Part shown: positions 15,858-25,549 of the stretch, piece after piece
How the letters are laid out: every line of letters begins with the position of its first letter
How positions within the stretch are numbered: position 1 is the first letter of the stretch
Source of the DNA: Sporisorium sorghi
Lineage: Eukaryota > Basidiomycota > Ustilaginomycetes > Ustilaginales > Ustilaginaceae
Direction of reading: 5' to 3'
NCBI GenBank assembly: GCA_023212695.1
Contig: JALCCG010000051.1
Location: 1-64,000, forward strand
DNA: 64,000 nt
Position numbers and translations under genes: made by a program
The notes under the pieces: model-generated
The model's input: the letters and a program-made list of their open reading frames with translations, nothing else
Database searches by the model: none
Told to the model about the DNA's origin: nothing

Positions 15858-17275
15858 GCAAATTAAGCAAAAAGCTGATCATTCGCATTACGCTGGTGCT
15901 CTCCGCCGTATTCATTGTGTCTCTTGCCTTAAATACGTATTTTCTCCCGAAATACGTGTTATACCAACAGAAGCAGAAGCTCGCGGAAGTCAGCTCCCAT
16001 GTGCTGTCGATGGAAAAGAAGCGGCTCTTGGAGGAAATAGCGGAGCTGGAGCAGACCTACCGGGTTACGATCGTTTATGCGAACCTGGCGGAGAGCGAAG
16101 ATCAGTTGAATGACCGCCTCAAGACGCGGCTGAATGAGAAGCGGATTACGCTCAGCCGCTTTTGGCTGACAGCGGACAACATCGATACGTTGCGGGAAGG
16201 CGGAAGGGTTAACAAAATATACGACCAACCCAAATTAAAATCGAACTTCCTCGTCAACTTTTTGCCGATGGAAGGGAATGTTGTTGCCGTTGGAGAGTCC
16301 ATTCCGTATACGTCTGACACCATCTCGATGGTTAATCAGTTTAATGTGTATATTTGGAGCGGGGCCCTGGTGGTGCTGATCCTGCTGTCCGTGCTGTTTA
16401 CGACGCGAATCGTCAAGCCGCTGGCGAAGCTGAATGAAACCGCCGAATCGATTTCCAACCTGACCTTTACAAAAGCGGACATTCGCACCGGTGATGAGGT
16501 GGAGGAGCTGGCCGAGCGGATTAACTCAATGAGTACCAAGCTGGAGAGTGCCCATGTGACACTTGAGGGGAAGAATGAGGAGCTGCGCAGGTTTATTGCC
16601 GATGTTTCACATGAGCTGAGGACACCATTAGCCTTGATCAAGGCGTATGCGACGGGCATTCAGGATGGACTTGACGACGGAACCTATACGGAAATTATAC
16701 GAAAAAAAACCGATGACATGACGGAGATGGTTGATCGTCTCCTGTTATTCTCCAAGCTGCAGGTCGAGCCGTATACGCATGCTCCTGTTGAGATTCGTCA
16801 GCTGCTAACCGGGATATTGGATACGTACCGCTTATCCTTTGAACAGCAGGGTTTAAGCGTGCAGTTTGAGGATTTGCTGCCGCCAGAGGGCGGCATGGTG
16901 ATGGCCGACGAGGCCAAGCTGGCCTCGGTGTTTCACAATCTGCTGACAAATGCCATGAAGTATACCGCGGATGAAACCATCCGGGTTAGGGCAGAGCGCA
17001 GGGTGGGTGTTTTTCATTTCGAAATCACCAACGCAGTAGGACCGTCTGCAAGATCTCCAGTCGATTGGGATCACGTATGGGAGCCGTTTTATGTGATGGA
17101 ATCCTCGCGCAGCAAGTTATACAGCGGCACGGGCCTAGGCCTGTCGATTGTACGGACGATTCTGGAGAAGCATCATGCCATCTATGGGGTCCGCCCTGAC
17201 GCAGATGAGGTGACCTTCTATTTTTCCCTGCCGTTCATGGATCACCATAGCGATCCTGAAATCGTTCGTTCGTGA
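15854..17275 (+). CDS. Sensor histidine kinase
   Basis: A 473-residue membrane kinase. Membrane spans lie near residues 10-32 and 165-185 and enclose an extracytoplasmic sensor of about 130 residues. A HAMP linker (VKPLAKLNETAESI) follows, then the phosphoacceptor H253 in DVSHELRTPLAL. The N box is HNLLTNAMKYT and the G2 box SGTGLGLSI. The G1 region (TNAVGPSARSP) lacks the usual D-x-G, a feature shared with some VanS-like kinases. It is translationally coupled to the regulator. The signal is not identifiable. A terminator follows. Confidence 0.92.
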   Translation: MSKLSKKLIIRITLVLSAVFIVSLALNTYFLPKYVLYQQKQKLAEVSSHVLSMEKKRLLEEIAELEQTYRVTIVYANLAESEDQLNDRLKTRLNEKRITLSRFWLTADNIDTLREGGRVNKIYDQPKLKSNFLVNFLPMEGNVVAVGESIPYTSDTISMVNQFNVYIWSGALVVLILLSVLFTTRIVKPLAKLNETAESISNLTFTKADIRTGDEVEELAERINSMSTKLESAHVTLEGKNEELRRFIADVSHELRTPLALIKAYATGIQDGLDDGTYTEIIRKKTDDMTEMVDRLLLFSKLQVEPYTHAPVEIRQLLTGILDTYRLSFEQQGLSVQFEDLLPPEGGMVMADEAKLASVFHNLLTNAMKYTADETIRVRAERRVGVFHFEITNAVGPSARSPVDWDHVWEPFYVMESSRSKLYSGTGLGLSIVRTILEKHHAIYGVRPDADEVTFYFSLPFMDHHSDPEIVRS

Positions 17276-17289
17276 GGAGGATCGATTAA

Positions 17290-17332
17290 AGCCAATGCAT
17301 CAGCCGTGAGGCTGTTGTATTGGCTTTTTTTG
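17290..17332 (+). terminator. Terminator after the two-component operon
   Basis: An AGCCAAT ... ATTGGCT stem with an internal CAGCC/GGCTG stem is followed by a run of seven T residues. Confidence 0.8.
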
Positions 17333-17401
17333 CTGCTGTCACATTGATGTAACACAGGGGACCTAAGATGTAGTCATCACCGAGAGAAAGGGATGACACC
17401 C

Positions 17402-17491
17402 ATGATTCATAAACTGCCGAGTATGCTGCTGCTCCTGTTTTTCCTGCTTGTGGTGCTGCTGATGTATGTGGGGCACCGATTTCTGGGATAA
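17402..17491 (+). CDS. 29-residue small membrane peptide
   Basis: A very short open frame encodes one hydrophobic helix (LLLLFFLLVVLLMYVG) flanked by a basic start (MIHK) and end (HRF). AAAGGGATG lies upstream. The stop runs into AGGAGAGG, the ribosome site of the metallophosphoesterase gene 18 bases further on, so it would be cotranscribed with that gene. It could be a small membrane regulator or a leader peptide. No homologue is recognised, and the call rests on context and composition. Confidence 0.45.
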   Translation: MIHKLPSMLLLLFFLLVVLLMYVGHRFLG

Positions 17492-17509
17492 GGAGAGGAA
17501 GAGGCTGAT

Positions 17510-18433
17510 ATGAGAATGCTGGATCATGAAGAAGTGCAGGTAAAAGCTGCTGCAGCGGGAATGGGCAAATCACCTCGCCCACTCCGTGTCATCGTTTGGA
17601 TTGTAATCGGAATGCTCCTGCTGACTGCCGGGACTTATTATTATGCTACGCAAATAGAACCGAGCCGACTGACGGTGACCCATCATACGGTGGAATCGCC
17701 GAACCTGTCGCAAGCTTTTCATGGGATCAAAATCGCCCAGTTCAGTGATACTCATCTTGGCGAAAGCTATTCGAACCGCCAGCTCCATCAACTCGTTCAG
17801 CGATTGAATCGGGAGAAGCCGGATTTGGTCGTATTTACGGGCGATTTATTTGATTCGGTATGGCGAAGTCCGGCGAGTATCCAGGAAGTACCGGATATTC
17901 TGTCCGAAATCGAGGCGCCGCTAGGCAAATTCGCCGTTTATGGCAATCACGACCGCGGAGGCGGGGGCAGCCGCGTGTACCAGGAATATATGAAAAAGGC
18001 AGGGTTCCGTGTGCTTGTCAACGATACGGCAAACATAACGCTCGGCAGCGGAGAGATGATGACCGTTGCGGGCCTGGACGATTATCTTCTGGGTCGGCCG
18101 GACGCTGAAGGCACACTATCCGACCTGAGCAAGCATCACTTCAATATGCTGCTTGTGCATGAGCCTGACGTAGCGGATCGCTTGCTTGGGTATCCGATTG
18201 ACCTGATTCTGTCCGGTCACAGCCATGGCGGTCAAGTGAATGTGCCTGTGCTGGGAGCATGGATCAGGACTTCGCTGGCGGACAAGTATATAAGCGGGAT
18301 GTACGACTTATCCGGCTCGGAGCGCGGGGTACAGTTATATGTGAACCGGGGCATAGGCACAACGCGCTTTAAAATCAGGCTGGGCAATCCGCCAGAAATT
18401 TCGGTATTTACGCTTCATTCCGGGGCCGGTTAA
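17510..18433 (+). CDS. Membrane-anchored metallophosphoesterase (YkuE/YaeI type)
   Basis: A 307-residue protein with one N-terminal membrane span (about residues 25-45) and an extracytoplasmic calcineurin-like phosphoesterase domain. All metal-binding motifs are present in order: FSDTHLG, FTGDLFDS, YGNHDRGG, a VHEPD stretch, then LSGHSHGGQV. Relatives cleave UDP-sugar lipids or other phosphoesters at the membrane. The substrate here is unknown. A second ATG two codons downstream is an equally possible start. It follows the 29-residue peptide and ends at a strong terminator. Confidence 0.9.
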   Translation: MRMLDHEEVQVKAAAAGMGKSPRPLRVIVWIVIGMLLLTAGTYYYATQIEPSRLTVTHHTVESPNLSQAFHGIKIAQFSDTHLGESYSNRQLHQLVQRLNREKPDLVVFTGDLFDSVWRSPASIQEVPDILSEIEAPLGKFAVYGNHDRGGGGSRVYQEYMKKAGFRVLVNDTANITLGSGEMMTVAGLDDYLLGRPDAEGTLSDLSKHHFNMLLVHEPDVADRLLGYPIDLILSGHSHGGQVNVPVLGAWIRTSLADKYISGMYDLSGSERGVQLYVNRGIGTTRFKIRLGNPPEISVFTLHSGAG

Positions 18434-18444
18434 TAGCCCCGTGC

Positions 18445-18482
18445 ATTAAAAAAAGCGAGATGATGGTTCTCTCGCTTTTTTA
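18445..18482. terminator. Bidirectional terminator
   Basis: AAAAAAGCGAGA pairs with TCTCGCTTTTTT around a short loop. It has A/T tails on both sides and separates the convergent phosphoesterase and peptide transporter genes. Confidence 0.85.
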
Positions 18483-18583
18483 GTGGCGTATTTATCGTGT
18501 GGTTGTCTCGGCAGCCATTCAAGCATGCCCTGACCACGCGCATCTGTACACTTCCGTCATTCGGTCCGAAGTGGTGAACAGGG

Positions 18584-19591
18584 CTACACCATTTCCAGCG
18601 TACCGGCGGCAATCTCCTCGATATAGTGGCAGGCTGCTTGATGGCCGCCGTTCTGCTGAATCACCTCCCGAAGCGCTGGGGCTTCGGATCTGCATAGGTC
18701 CCTGGCATACATGCAGCGAGTGTGGAACCGGCAGCCGGAAGGCGGATTGATCGGGGACGGAACATCCCCCTTGAGAATGATGCGTTCCTTCTTTCGCTCG
18801 GGATCCAGCGTCGGGATGGCTGACAGCAGAGCGCGGGTATAGGGGTGCTGCGGCTGCTGGAAGAGCGCGCGCTTATCCGCGATTTCCACAATTTTTCCCA
18901 GGTACATCACGATGATCCGGTCGGAGATATGGCGTACAACCCCGAGATCATGGGAGATGAACAGGTAGGTGAGCTTGAACTCGGTTTGCAGCGATTTCAT
19001 CAGATTGAGCACCTGTGCCTGGATCGAGACGTCGAGCGCTGAGACTGCTTCATCGCTGATGATCAGCCTGGGATTCACGGACAGGGCACGGGCGATCCCG
19101 ATCCGCTGTCGCTGCCCGCCGCTGAATTCATGGGGATAACGATTGGCTTGATAGGAAGCCAGCCCGACGGTCTCCAGAAGTTCGATGGAACGGGACCGGC
19201 GGTCCTTCTTCGGCACGACATTCTGAATGTCCATCGCTTCTTCCAGCACCTGCAGCGCTGTTTTCCTGGGATTCAGCGACGCATAGGGATCTTGAAAAAT
19301 CATCTGCAAGTCTTTACGCCTTCGGGTCATCTGCGTTTTGTTCAGGGAGAGCAGATCCGTCCCTTCGAACAGCACCTCGCCGGAGGTCGGTTCGTCCAGC
19401 CTCAGGATGGCTCGGCCCGTGGTGGATTTGCCGCATCCGGATTCGCCCACAATACTGACAATTTCCCCCTCATGTACGGAGAACGAAATATCATCCACGG
19501 CTTTTACGACATTGACGGTACGACCCAGGACGCCGCCCTTGATCGGAAAATACTGCTTGAGATTCTTTACCGTTAACAGCTCTTTGCTCAT
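18584..19591 (-). CDS. Oligopeptide/dipeptide ABC transporter ATPase, OppF/DppF type
   Basis: A 335-residue ATPase with Walker A GESGCGKST, the signature FSGGQRQRIGIARAL and Walker B LIISDEAVSALD. The C-terminal oligopeptide extension (CRFHTRCMYARDLC) carries the cysteines common to this family. The start at 19591 overlaps the stop of the upstream OppD-like gene in an ATGA arrangement. A longer frame to 19645 lacks support. It would energise the permease pair encoded further upstream on the same strand, beyond a 1-kb repeat region. Confidence 0.92.
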   Translation of the reverse strand: MSKELLTVKNLKQYFPIKGGVLGRTVNVVKAVDDISFSVHEGEIVSIVGESGCGKSTTGRAILRLDEPTSGEVLFEGTDLLSLNKTQMTRRRKDLQMIFQDPYASLNPRKTALQVLEEAMDIQNVVPKKDRRSRSIELLETVGLASYQANRYPHEFSGGQRQRIGIARALSVNPRLIISDEAVSALDVSIQAQVLNLMKSLQTEFKLTYLFISHDLGVVRHISDRIIVMYLGKIVEIADKRALFQQPQHPYTRALLSAIPTLDPERKKERIILKGDVPSPINPPSGCRFHTRCMYARDLCRSEAPALREVIQQNGGHQAACHYIEEIAAGTLEMV

Positions 19592-20610
19592 GGAAGAACG
19601 TTCACCTCGCTTTCCGGCTCCCATTGATCGGTGTATTTCCAACACCTGACTTGCTGGTTATCATCCAGCGCCTGAAGCTCCGGCAGCTTGTCATAGCACA
19701 GCTGGGCGGCGTGCGGACAGCGCGGCGCAAACCGGCAGCCATCCTGCGGATCATAAGGGCTTGGGACGGAGCCTTTAATCGGCTCAAGCGTTTCCTTATC
19801 GACATCATGCCGCGGCAGCGAGTTCATCAGGCCGACGGTGTAGGGGTGCTTCGGGTGCTTGAACAGGGTCCGCACATCGGTATATTCCACGACTTTTCCG
19901 CAGTACATAACCGCAACGTCATCACAGGTTTCCGCGACGATGCCCAAGTCATGGGTGATAAAAATAATCGACATTTGCAGCTTCCGCTGCAGCTCCTTCA
20001 TCAGCTCCAAAATTTGAGCCTGAATGGTCACGTCAAGCGCCGTGGTCGGCTCGTCTGCGATCAGCAGATCCGGGTTGCAGGCCAGCGCCATGGCAATCAT
20101 GACACGTTGGCGCATACCGCCGGACAGCTGGAAGGGATACTGGCGCACTCTTTTTTCCGGGGAGGGAATGCCCACCAGCCGTAACATGTCGACGGCTTTG
20201 TCCATGGCTTGTTTTTTGCTCAGATTCTCATGAATCTGATACGCCTCTGCAATCTGATCGCCAACGGTGAAGACCGGATTGAGCGAGGTCATCGGCTCCT
20301 GGAAGATCATCGAGATTTGGTTGCCCCTTAATTTGCGCATCTGCCGGTCCGATTTATCGAGCAGATTCTCTCCGTTATATAGGATTTGTCCTCCAACGAT
20401 TCGTCCCGGATGAAGGATCAGCCGCAGGATGGACAAGGACAATATGCTTTTGCCTGAGCCGGATTCGCCAACGATCCCGAGTGTCTTCCCCTTACGTACG
20501 CTCAGGCTGATATCATCCACCGCTTTCACTTCTCCCAGGTCGGTGAAAAAAGAGGTCTGCAGGTTCTTGATCGTAAGCAGATTTGATGCGTACTGTTCCA
20601 TCTTCATCAT
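19588..20610 (-). CDS. Oligopeptide/dipeptide ABC transporter ATPase, OppD/DppD type
   Basis: A 340-residue ATPase with Walker [10 protein letters not shown], signature [15 protein letters not shown] and Walker [13 protein letters not shown]. The C-terminal [14 protein letters not shown] cysteine motif is typical of OppD/DppD. AAGGGAG precedes two adjacent ATGs. It is coupled to the OppF-like gene. Upstream lies the 980-base repeat region separating it from the permease genes, so its transcription either reads through those hairpins or starts within them. Confidence 0.92.
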   Translation of the reverse strand: MMKMEQYASNLLTIKNLQTSFFTDLGEVKAVDDISLSVRKGKTLGIVGESGSGKSILSLSILRLILHPGRIVGGQILYNGENLLDKSDRQMRKLRGNQISMIFQEPMTSLNPVFTVGDQIAEAYQIHENLSKKQAMDKAVDMLRLVGIPSPEKRVRQYPFQLSGGMRQRVMIAMALACNPDLLIADEPTTALDVTIQAQILELMKELQRKLQMSIIFITHDLGIVAETCDDVAVMYCGKVVEYTDVRTLFKHPKHPYTVGLMNSLPRHDVDKETLEPIKGSVPSPYDPQDGCRFAPRCPHAAQLCYDKLPELQALDDNQQVRCWKYTDQWEPESEVNVLP

Positions 20611-21594
20611 GGGCTAAGCTCCCTTCGCTTTCAATTGATCTGACGGTATTTGCTGTTGGCTCGGAGCGGAACGATGTTGGGCTACTTATGAGCATATGTC
20701 CCAAAATCCCGAAACAAATTAATTTCAGTAAATGCGGCTCCTTCGTTAGGCTAATGAGGATTTGGTATCTAATGTAGGTGTGCAAAAGGCTCCAAAGCAG
20801 CTCAGTTTGTCTCAACTAGGGTAGCTTTCGGACCGTGGTTCCGCTATTTGTTGGTTTTTAGCCATTTAGTAGCAGTACGAGGACACCAGATCCGCTAATG
20901 CGAGATATTCCGGGATTAATCTGTGGTTTTGAGTAGATTAACGGATCGTGTGTCCGCAAGGGCTCGAGAATAGGTCGATTCTGAGCAAATAGCGGATCTT
21001 GTGTCCGCAGGAAATCAAGAACAGGCTCGCTCCTCGATCGTGTGTCCGGTGTTGGATTAAATGCCCCAAAGTTCCAAAACAACTTGAATTCAACTAACCA
21101 GGGGTGTATGTTCCAAAGTCCCGAAACAGTACGATGTTGGGCTAATCATGAGTATATGTCCCAAAGTCCCTAAACAAAATAATTTCAGTAAATGCGGCTC
21201 CTTCGTTAGGTTAATGAGGGTTTGGTAGCTAATGTAGGTGTGCAAAAGGCTTCCAAATAGCTCTCAGTTTGTCTCAATTAGGGTAGCTTTCGGACCGTGG
21301 TTCCGCTATTTGTTGGTTTTTAGCCATTTAGTAGCAGTACGAGGATACCAGATCCGCTATTGCGAGATATTCCGGGATTAATCCACGGTTTTGAGTAGAT
21401 TAACGGATTGAGTGTCCGCAAGGGCTCGAGAATAGGGCGATTCAGAGCAAATAGCAGATCATGCGTCTGCGCAGCACCCCAGAAACAGGCCATTCCTCAG
21501 CAAACAGCGATACTATGTTCGCACAGTACCCCGGAAATAGATCAAGTCCGGCAGACAGCGAGTAGGGGGTCAATCGGAATCCTAACCAGATCAA
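20611..21594. repeat. Hairpin-rich intergenic region with a duplicated ~340-bp block
   Basis: There is no gene in this 984-base gap inside a transporter operon. A block at about 20671-21007 is repeated in direct orientation at about 21131-21470, at an offset of 460-462 bases with few differences. Within each copy, short hairpins of the form CGGA ... TCCG (for example GCGGATCTTGTGTCCGC at 20992-21008) recur every 45-70 bases. Short open frames here merely reflect the repeats. Confidence 0.85.
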
Positions 21595-22518
21595 TCAATC
21601 GAAATCGATGCGCTTGTTGAAGTATCGGTAGGATATGTCCACAAGCAGGTTCACGAGCACGAACATGACCGAGAGCACCAGTACCGTGGCCTGCACAACG
21701 GGAAAATCCCTCGCCCTGATCGAGTCGATCACATAGCGTCCCATGCCGTTCACGGCAAAGACGGACTCGGTCAGCACCGCCCCGCCGAGCAGGCCTCCAA
21801 ATTCAAGGCCGATGACCGTAATGACGGGAATCATGGCATTTTTCAAGGCATGCCGGTAGACAATGATGCGCTCCCGGACACCCTTGGCACGAGCGGTGCG
21901 GATGTAATCCTGACCGATAACCTCCAGCATGCTGGAGCGGGTCATTCTGGCGATAATCGCAGCGCCGCCTGTCCCGAGCGTGATCACGGGAAGGACCGTC
22001 TGCGACCAGGTGCCCCAGCCGGAAGGGCGGAACCAGCCCAAATCTACGGCAAAATACTGAATCAACATGAGCCCCAGCCAGAAGTTCGGCATCGACAGCC
22101 CGAACAGGGCGATGAACATGACGCCGATGTCGGCAGGCGAGCTTTTTTTAACGGCGGAGATGATGCCTGCCAGAATGCCAAGAAATACGGCCAGGATCGT
22201 ACTGTAGATGGCCAGCTCGACGGTGATCCAGAACCGGCTTTTGAATATTTCATCGGCGATGGGACGGTTGCTGCGGATTGAATCGCCGAGATCTCCTTGC
22301 AGCAAACCGCTGACATAGTTCCAATACTGCAGTGGCAGCGGATCGTTCAATCCCAGATTCTCGCGGATTTTCTCAACCTGCTCTTTAGGTGCCCCTTCCC
22401 CAATAATGACCTGCGCCGCATCCCCCGGGATGAGGTGCATCAGCAGAAAGACAACAATGGTGACGCCAATGACGACAGGTATCGTCTGAATAAGCCTTCG
22501 AATGGAATAGATGAGCAT
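21595..22518 (-). CDS. Peptide ABC transporter permease, DppB/OppB type
   Basis: A 307-residue permease with six predicted membrane spans. The N-terminal RRLIQTIPVVIGVTIVVFLL and the PGDAA stretch are typical of DppB. The EAA loop near residues 200-225 (RMTRSSMLEVIGQDYIRTAR) contacts the ATPases. It forms a heterodimer with the DppC-like protein encoded immediately upstream. The order C then B is reversed from the common B-C order. Confidence 0.92.
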   Translation of the reverse strand: MLIYSIRRLIQTIPVVIGVTIVVFLLMHLIPGDAAQVIIGEGAPKEQVEKIRENLGLNDPLPLQYWNYVSGLLQGDLGDSIRSNRPIADEIFKSRFWITVELAIYSTILAVFLGILAGIISAVKKSSPADIGVMFIALFGLSMPNFWLGLMLIQYFAVDLGWFRPSGWGTWSQTVLPVITLGTGGAAIIARMTRSSMLEVIGQDYIRTARAKGVRERIIVYRHALKNAMIPVITVIGLEFGGLLGGAVLTESVFAVNGMGRYVIDSIRARDFPVVQATVLVLSVMFVLVNLLVDISYRYFNKRIDFD

Positions 22519-22537
22519 GGCCCGGCAACTCCCTTCA

Positions 22538-23434
22538 TTATTTTTTCATTTTCGGGTCAAGGACATCTCGCAAGCCGTCACCCAGCAGATTAAATGCGAT
22601 GACCACGACAACGATCGACAGGCCGGGGAACAGGGCGACATGAGGGTGATCCATAATATAGTTGCGCCCATCATTCAGCATGGCTCCCCATTCCGGTGTC
22701 GGAGGCTGGGCGCCAAGACCGAGGAAGGAGAGACCGCTGGCGGTCAGGATGGCAACCGCAATCCGCAGCGTAGCCTGCACGATGATGGGGGATGTAATAT
22801 TCGGCAGAATATGTCCAAAGATGATGCGGCCGTCGCTCGCGCCAAGCGAACGCATGGCATCGATATATTCGAGCTTGCGGACGGCAAGCGTGGAGCCTCG
22901 GACGACTCTGGCAAAAGTGGGAATCGAGAAGATGCTGACTGCAATGATCACGTTAAACAGGTTTTTTCCGAGAACGCTTACAACCGCTAATGCTAGCAGA
23001 ATGCCTGGAAATGCCAGCATGACATCAGTAATTCTCATAATGAGAGTATCCCATTTGCCGCCGTAATAGCCTGATATGATTCCGAGTACGACACCAAAAG
23101 CAGCTCCGATGATGACGGAGATAAAACCGACCGAGAGTGTGAGGCGCATGCCGTGGATAATTCGTGTGAATATATCTCTTCCGTTGTGATCCGTACCGAA
23201 CCAATGGGCAGCAGAGGGTTTGAGCAGTTTCGTAGAATAGTCTACTTTGGTCGGATCATACTGGGTGAGCAGGGGGCCGATGACAGCGACAATAATCATC
23301 AGCAGGAGAAAATAACCCCCCCATAAGGCCGCTTTGTTTTTCCTCAGACGGTGGTAGAAAGATTTCCATTGTACGAGGCGGGTTCCATGATTACCGGATT
23401 CTTGTGGTCTGGCATCAGCGGTCATGTTATGCAC
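22538..23434 (-). CDS. Peptide ABC transporter permease, DppC/OppC type
   Basis: A 298-residue permease. An N-terminal soluble segment leads to a first span (GGYFLLLMIIVAVIGPLL), then HWFGTDHNGRDIFTRIIHG, the hallmark of DppC/OppC. The EAA loop is LEYIDAMRSLGASDGRIIFG. The downstream DppB-like gene begins 19 bases after its stop. The binding-protein gene is divergent across a 160-base control region. An alternative start three codons in (MTADA) is possible. Confidence 0.92.
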   Translation of the reverse strand: MHNMTADARPQESGNHGTRLVQWKSFYHRLRKNKAALWGGYFLLLMIIVAVIGPLLTQYDPTKVDYSTKLLKPSAAHWFGTDHNGRDIFTRIIHGMRLTLSVGFISVIIGAAFGVVLGIISGYYGGKWDTLIMRITDVMLAFPGILLALAVVSVLGKNLFNVIIAVSIFSIPTFARVVRGSTLAVRKLEYIDAMRSLGASDGRIIFGHILPNITSPIIVQATLRIAVAILTASGLSFLGLGAQPPTPEWGAMLNDGRNYIMDHPHVALFPGLSIVVVVIAFNLLGDGLRDVLDPKMKK

Positions 23435-23594
23435 GTGAAATCATCCTTTCTCAGAGTATGGATGTCAGAATTGGTGTCGTAGAAACGGCAAGTAAATCTG
23501 GCTTCTTCTGGTATAAATATCAAATAGTAAAATATATGTTAACTGTGTATAAAATATTTTCCTATTTTGATTGAGAAGGGGGAGTTTGTTTCAC

Positions 23595-25244
23595 ATGGCA
23601 GGTAATAGAAGATTAAGGTGGCTTGTCTGTATCTTGGTCATACTTACCGTAGTGCTCTCAGCGTGCAATAGTTCAAGCAAGAGCAGTAATCCCGAAACGC
23701 CGTCAAATAACAGCAATACACCGGCTCCAGAGACAGGCAGCAAAGATCCCGCCGAGGGGACGACCGAAGCCGGTGCGAATGAGCTTGTGATTGCCTGGCT
23801 TTCTGATCCGCCATCCATGGACCCTCATATGTCGACGGACCAGCAAACGAGTGTAATGACAACACATATCTATAACACGCTGGTGATTCATGATAAGGAC
23901 CTGAACATTCAGCCCGGGCTGGCCGAGAGCTGGAAAGCAATCGATGAGCTGACATGGGAGTTTAAGCTGAGACAGGGCGTAAAGTATACGGACGGCTCCC
24001 CATTCAATGCCGAGGTCGTAAAAGCGAATATAGAGCGCATGCAGGATCCGGACGTAGCCTCTCCGCGAGCCTCGCTTGTCGCCATGATTAAAGAGGTCAA
24101 GGTTATTGACGAGTATACAGTGCAGTTCGTGACCGAGTATGCCTTCTCGCCGCTGCTTGCGCATCTTGCCCATTCCGCGGTCAGCATGGTGAGTGCAGAG
24201 GCCATCAAGCTGGATTATGACAAGCTGAAGGCAGGTGAGAAAGCCGGCACGTACCTTGCACAAAATCCGGTAGGTACGGGCGTCTTCAAGTTAGAGAGCT
24301 GGAACCCCGGGCAGGAAGTGAAACTTGTCGCAAATGCCGATTACTGGGGGGATAAAGCGAAGGTGGATCGGGCGACGTTCAAGGTCGTAAGTGAAGAAGG
24401 GACGCGGATCGCCGAGATCGAAACGGGATATGCGCACATTATAGATCCGGTGTCGCCAAGCAGTATCAGCCGCATTGAAAGCACAGACGGCATGTCGTTG
24501 AACCGTCAAGCCTCGCTGAGCTTGTCTTATATCGGATTTAATAACGATAAGAAGCCGTTTAATGATGTGAAGGTAAGGCAAGCCTTGTCCATGGCCATCA
24601 ACAAGGATGAGATCATTTCGGGTATTTATGAAGGTACGGGAATTCCTGCCGTGGGTCCGCTGGCACCGGACGTAAACGGCTATGATGCCACCGTAAAGCC
24701 GATCGAATATAACATAGACAAAGCGAAGGAGCTGCTGAAGGAGGCCGGGTACGAGGGAGGTTTCTCCACAACCATCTGGACCAACGATAATCCGGAGCGC
24801 ATCAAGGTTGCCGAGTATGTACAGTCCAAGTTGAAGGAATTGAATGTCGATGTCAAAATCGAAGTGGTGGAGTGGGGCGCTTATCTGGCCCAGACAGCAG
24901 AAGGCAAGCATGATATGTTCATCTTGGGCTGGTCTACGGTAACGGCTGATGCCGACTACGGCATGTATGAGCTGTTCCATTCCAAAAATGTAGGGGAGCC
25001 GGGTAACCGTACCTTTACAAAGAATCCTGAACTGGATAAACTGCTGGATGCAGGTCGCAAGGAGAACGATCCTGAACAGCGTAAGGCAATCTACAAACAG
25101 GCGCAAGAGAAGCTGGTTGAGCTGGCCCCGATGTTGTATATCCACCACCAGGAGTATTTAAACGGAGTCAGCAGCAAGGTCGAGGGCTTCTGGAGACATC
25201 CAAACGGTATTATGCAGCTGCATAATGTGTCAATCCAACCATAG
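23595..25244 (+). CDS. Peptide-binding lipoprotein of ABC transporter (SBP family 5)
   Basis: A 549-residue extracellular solute-binding lipoprotein. The signal peptide ends in the lipobox VLSAC (Cys about residue 24), followed by a Ser/Asn/Thr-rich linker. Family 5 features include VIAWLSDPPSMDPH, LAESWKAIDELTWEFKLRQGVKY-type N-terminal strands and RQALSMAINKDEI. AGAAGGGGGAG lies about ten bases before the ATG at 23595; a TTG 24 bases earlier is rejected. It delivers peptides or a related ligand to the divergent DppC/DppB-like permease. Ligand specificity cannot be read here. Confidence 0.93.
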   Translation: MAGNRRLRWLVCILVILTVVLSACNSSSKSSNPETPSNNSNTPAPETGSKDPAEGTTEAGANELVIAWLSDPPSMDPHMSTDQQTSVMTTHIYNTLVIHDKDLNIQPGLAESWKAIDELTWEFKLRQGVKYTDGSPFNAEVVKANIERMQDPDVASPRASLVAMIKEVKVIDEYTVQFVTEYAFSPLLAHLAHSAVSMVSAEAIKLDYDKLKAGEKAGTYLAQNPVGTGVFKLESWNPGQEVKLVANADYWGDKAKVDRATFKVVSEEGTRIAEIETGYAHIIDPVSPSSISRIESTDGMSLNRQASLSLSYIGFNNDKKPFNDVKVRQALSMAINKDEIISGIYEGTGIPAVGPLAPDVNGYDATVKPIEYNIDKAKELLKEAGYEGGFSTTIWTNDNPERIKVAEYVQSKLKELNVDVKIEVVEWGAYLAQTAEGKHDMFILGWSTVTADADYGMYELFHSKNVGEPGNRTFTKNPELDKLLDAGRKENDPEQRKAIYKQAQEKLVELAPMLYIHHQEYLNGVSSKVEGFWRHPNGIMQLHNVSIQP

Positions 25245-25302
25245 TGATTTTATGAAATTTTCATAGTTTTGACCGGTTTTGATCTACAGAGGAGTTTATA
25301 GT

Positions 25303-25334
25303 GAGAGAGGCCGCCATTGGGCGGCCTCTTTGTT
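25303..25334 (+). terminator. Terminator after the binding-protein gene
   Basis: AGAGGCCGCC pairs with GGCGGCCTCT around ATTG and is followed by a T-rich tail. A second small hairpin (GGTTCTCT/AGAGAACC) follows directly at about 25335-25352. Confidence 0.8.
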
Positions 25335-25375
25335 GGTTCTCTAAGAGAACCAGCATAAGCAAAGGGAACGGGTAA

Positions 25376-25549
25376 CCGAACCGATTTAACATTGTTGAAC
25401 TCTAAAAGCAAGAATCGAGATCGGTCAGCGACATCGTAGAAATTTTGGGAATTGGCCAGCCGCAAGTGCGTTGCCATCTGCGGATATTGAGTGAGGCAGG
25501 GCCGGTGATTGTCCTTAAGCCAGCTCTGATTCCCGGTACATACGGATAA
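25376..25549 (+). pseudogene. Remnant of an ArsR-family regulator
   Basis: One frame reads a partial ArsR-type winged helix: PNRFNIVEL, an in-frame TAA at 25403-25405, then SVSDIVEILGIGQPQV and HLRILSEAG. This is the recognition-helix region typical of ArsR/SmtB proteins. There is no start codon, the upstream frame is closed at 25373, and the C-terminal half is missing, with a stop near 25549. It is a decayed gene fragment in the otherwise empty 496-base gap before the LacI gene. The similarity was judged by eye. Confidence 0.6.

Noticed and set aside
20858..21082. 74-residue minus-strand frame with repeating phrases
   Set aside because: The repetition comes from the hairpin repeats of the intergenic block; there is no ribosome site.
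20671..21470. CRISPR-like array
   Set aside because: The repeats are long, duplicated blocks with irregular mini-hairpins, without uniform repeat and spacer lengths or cas genes.
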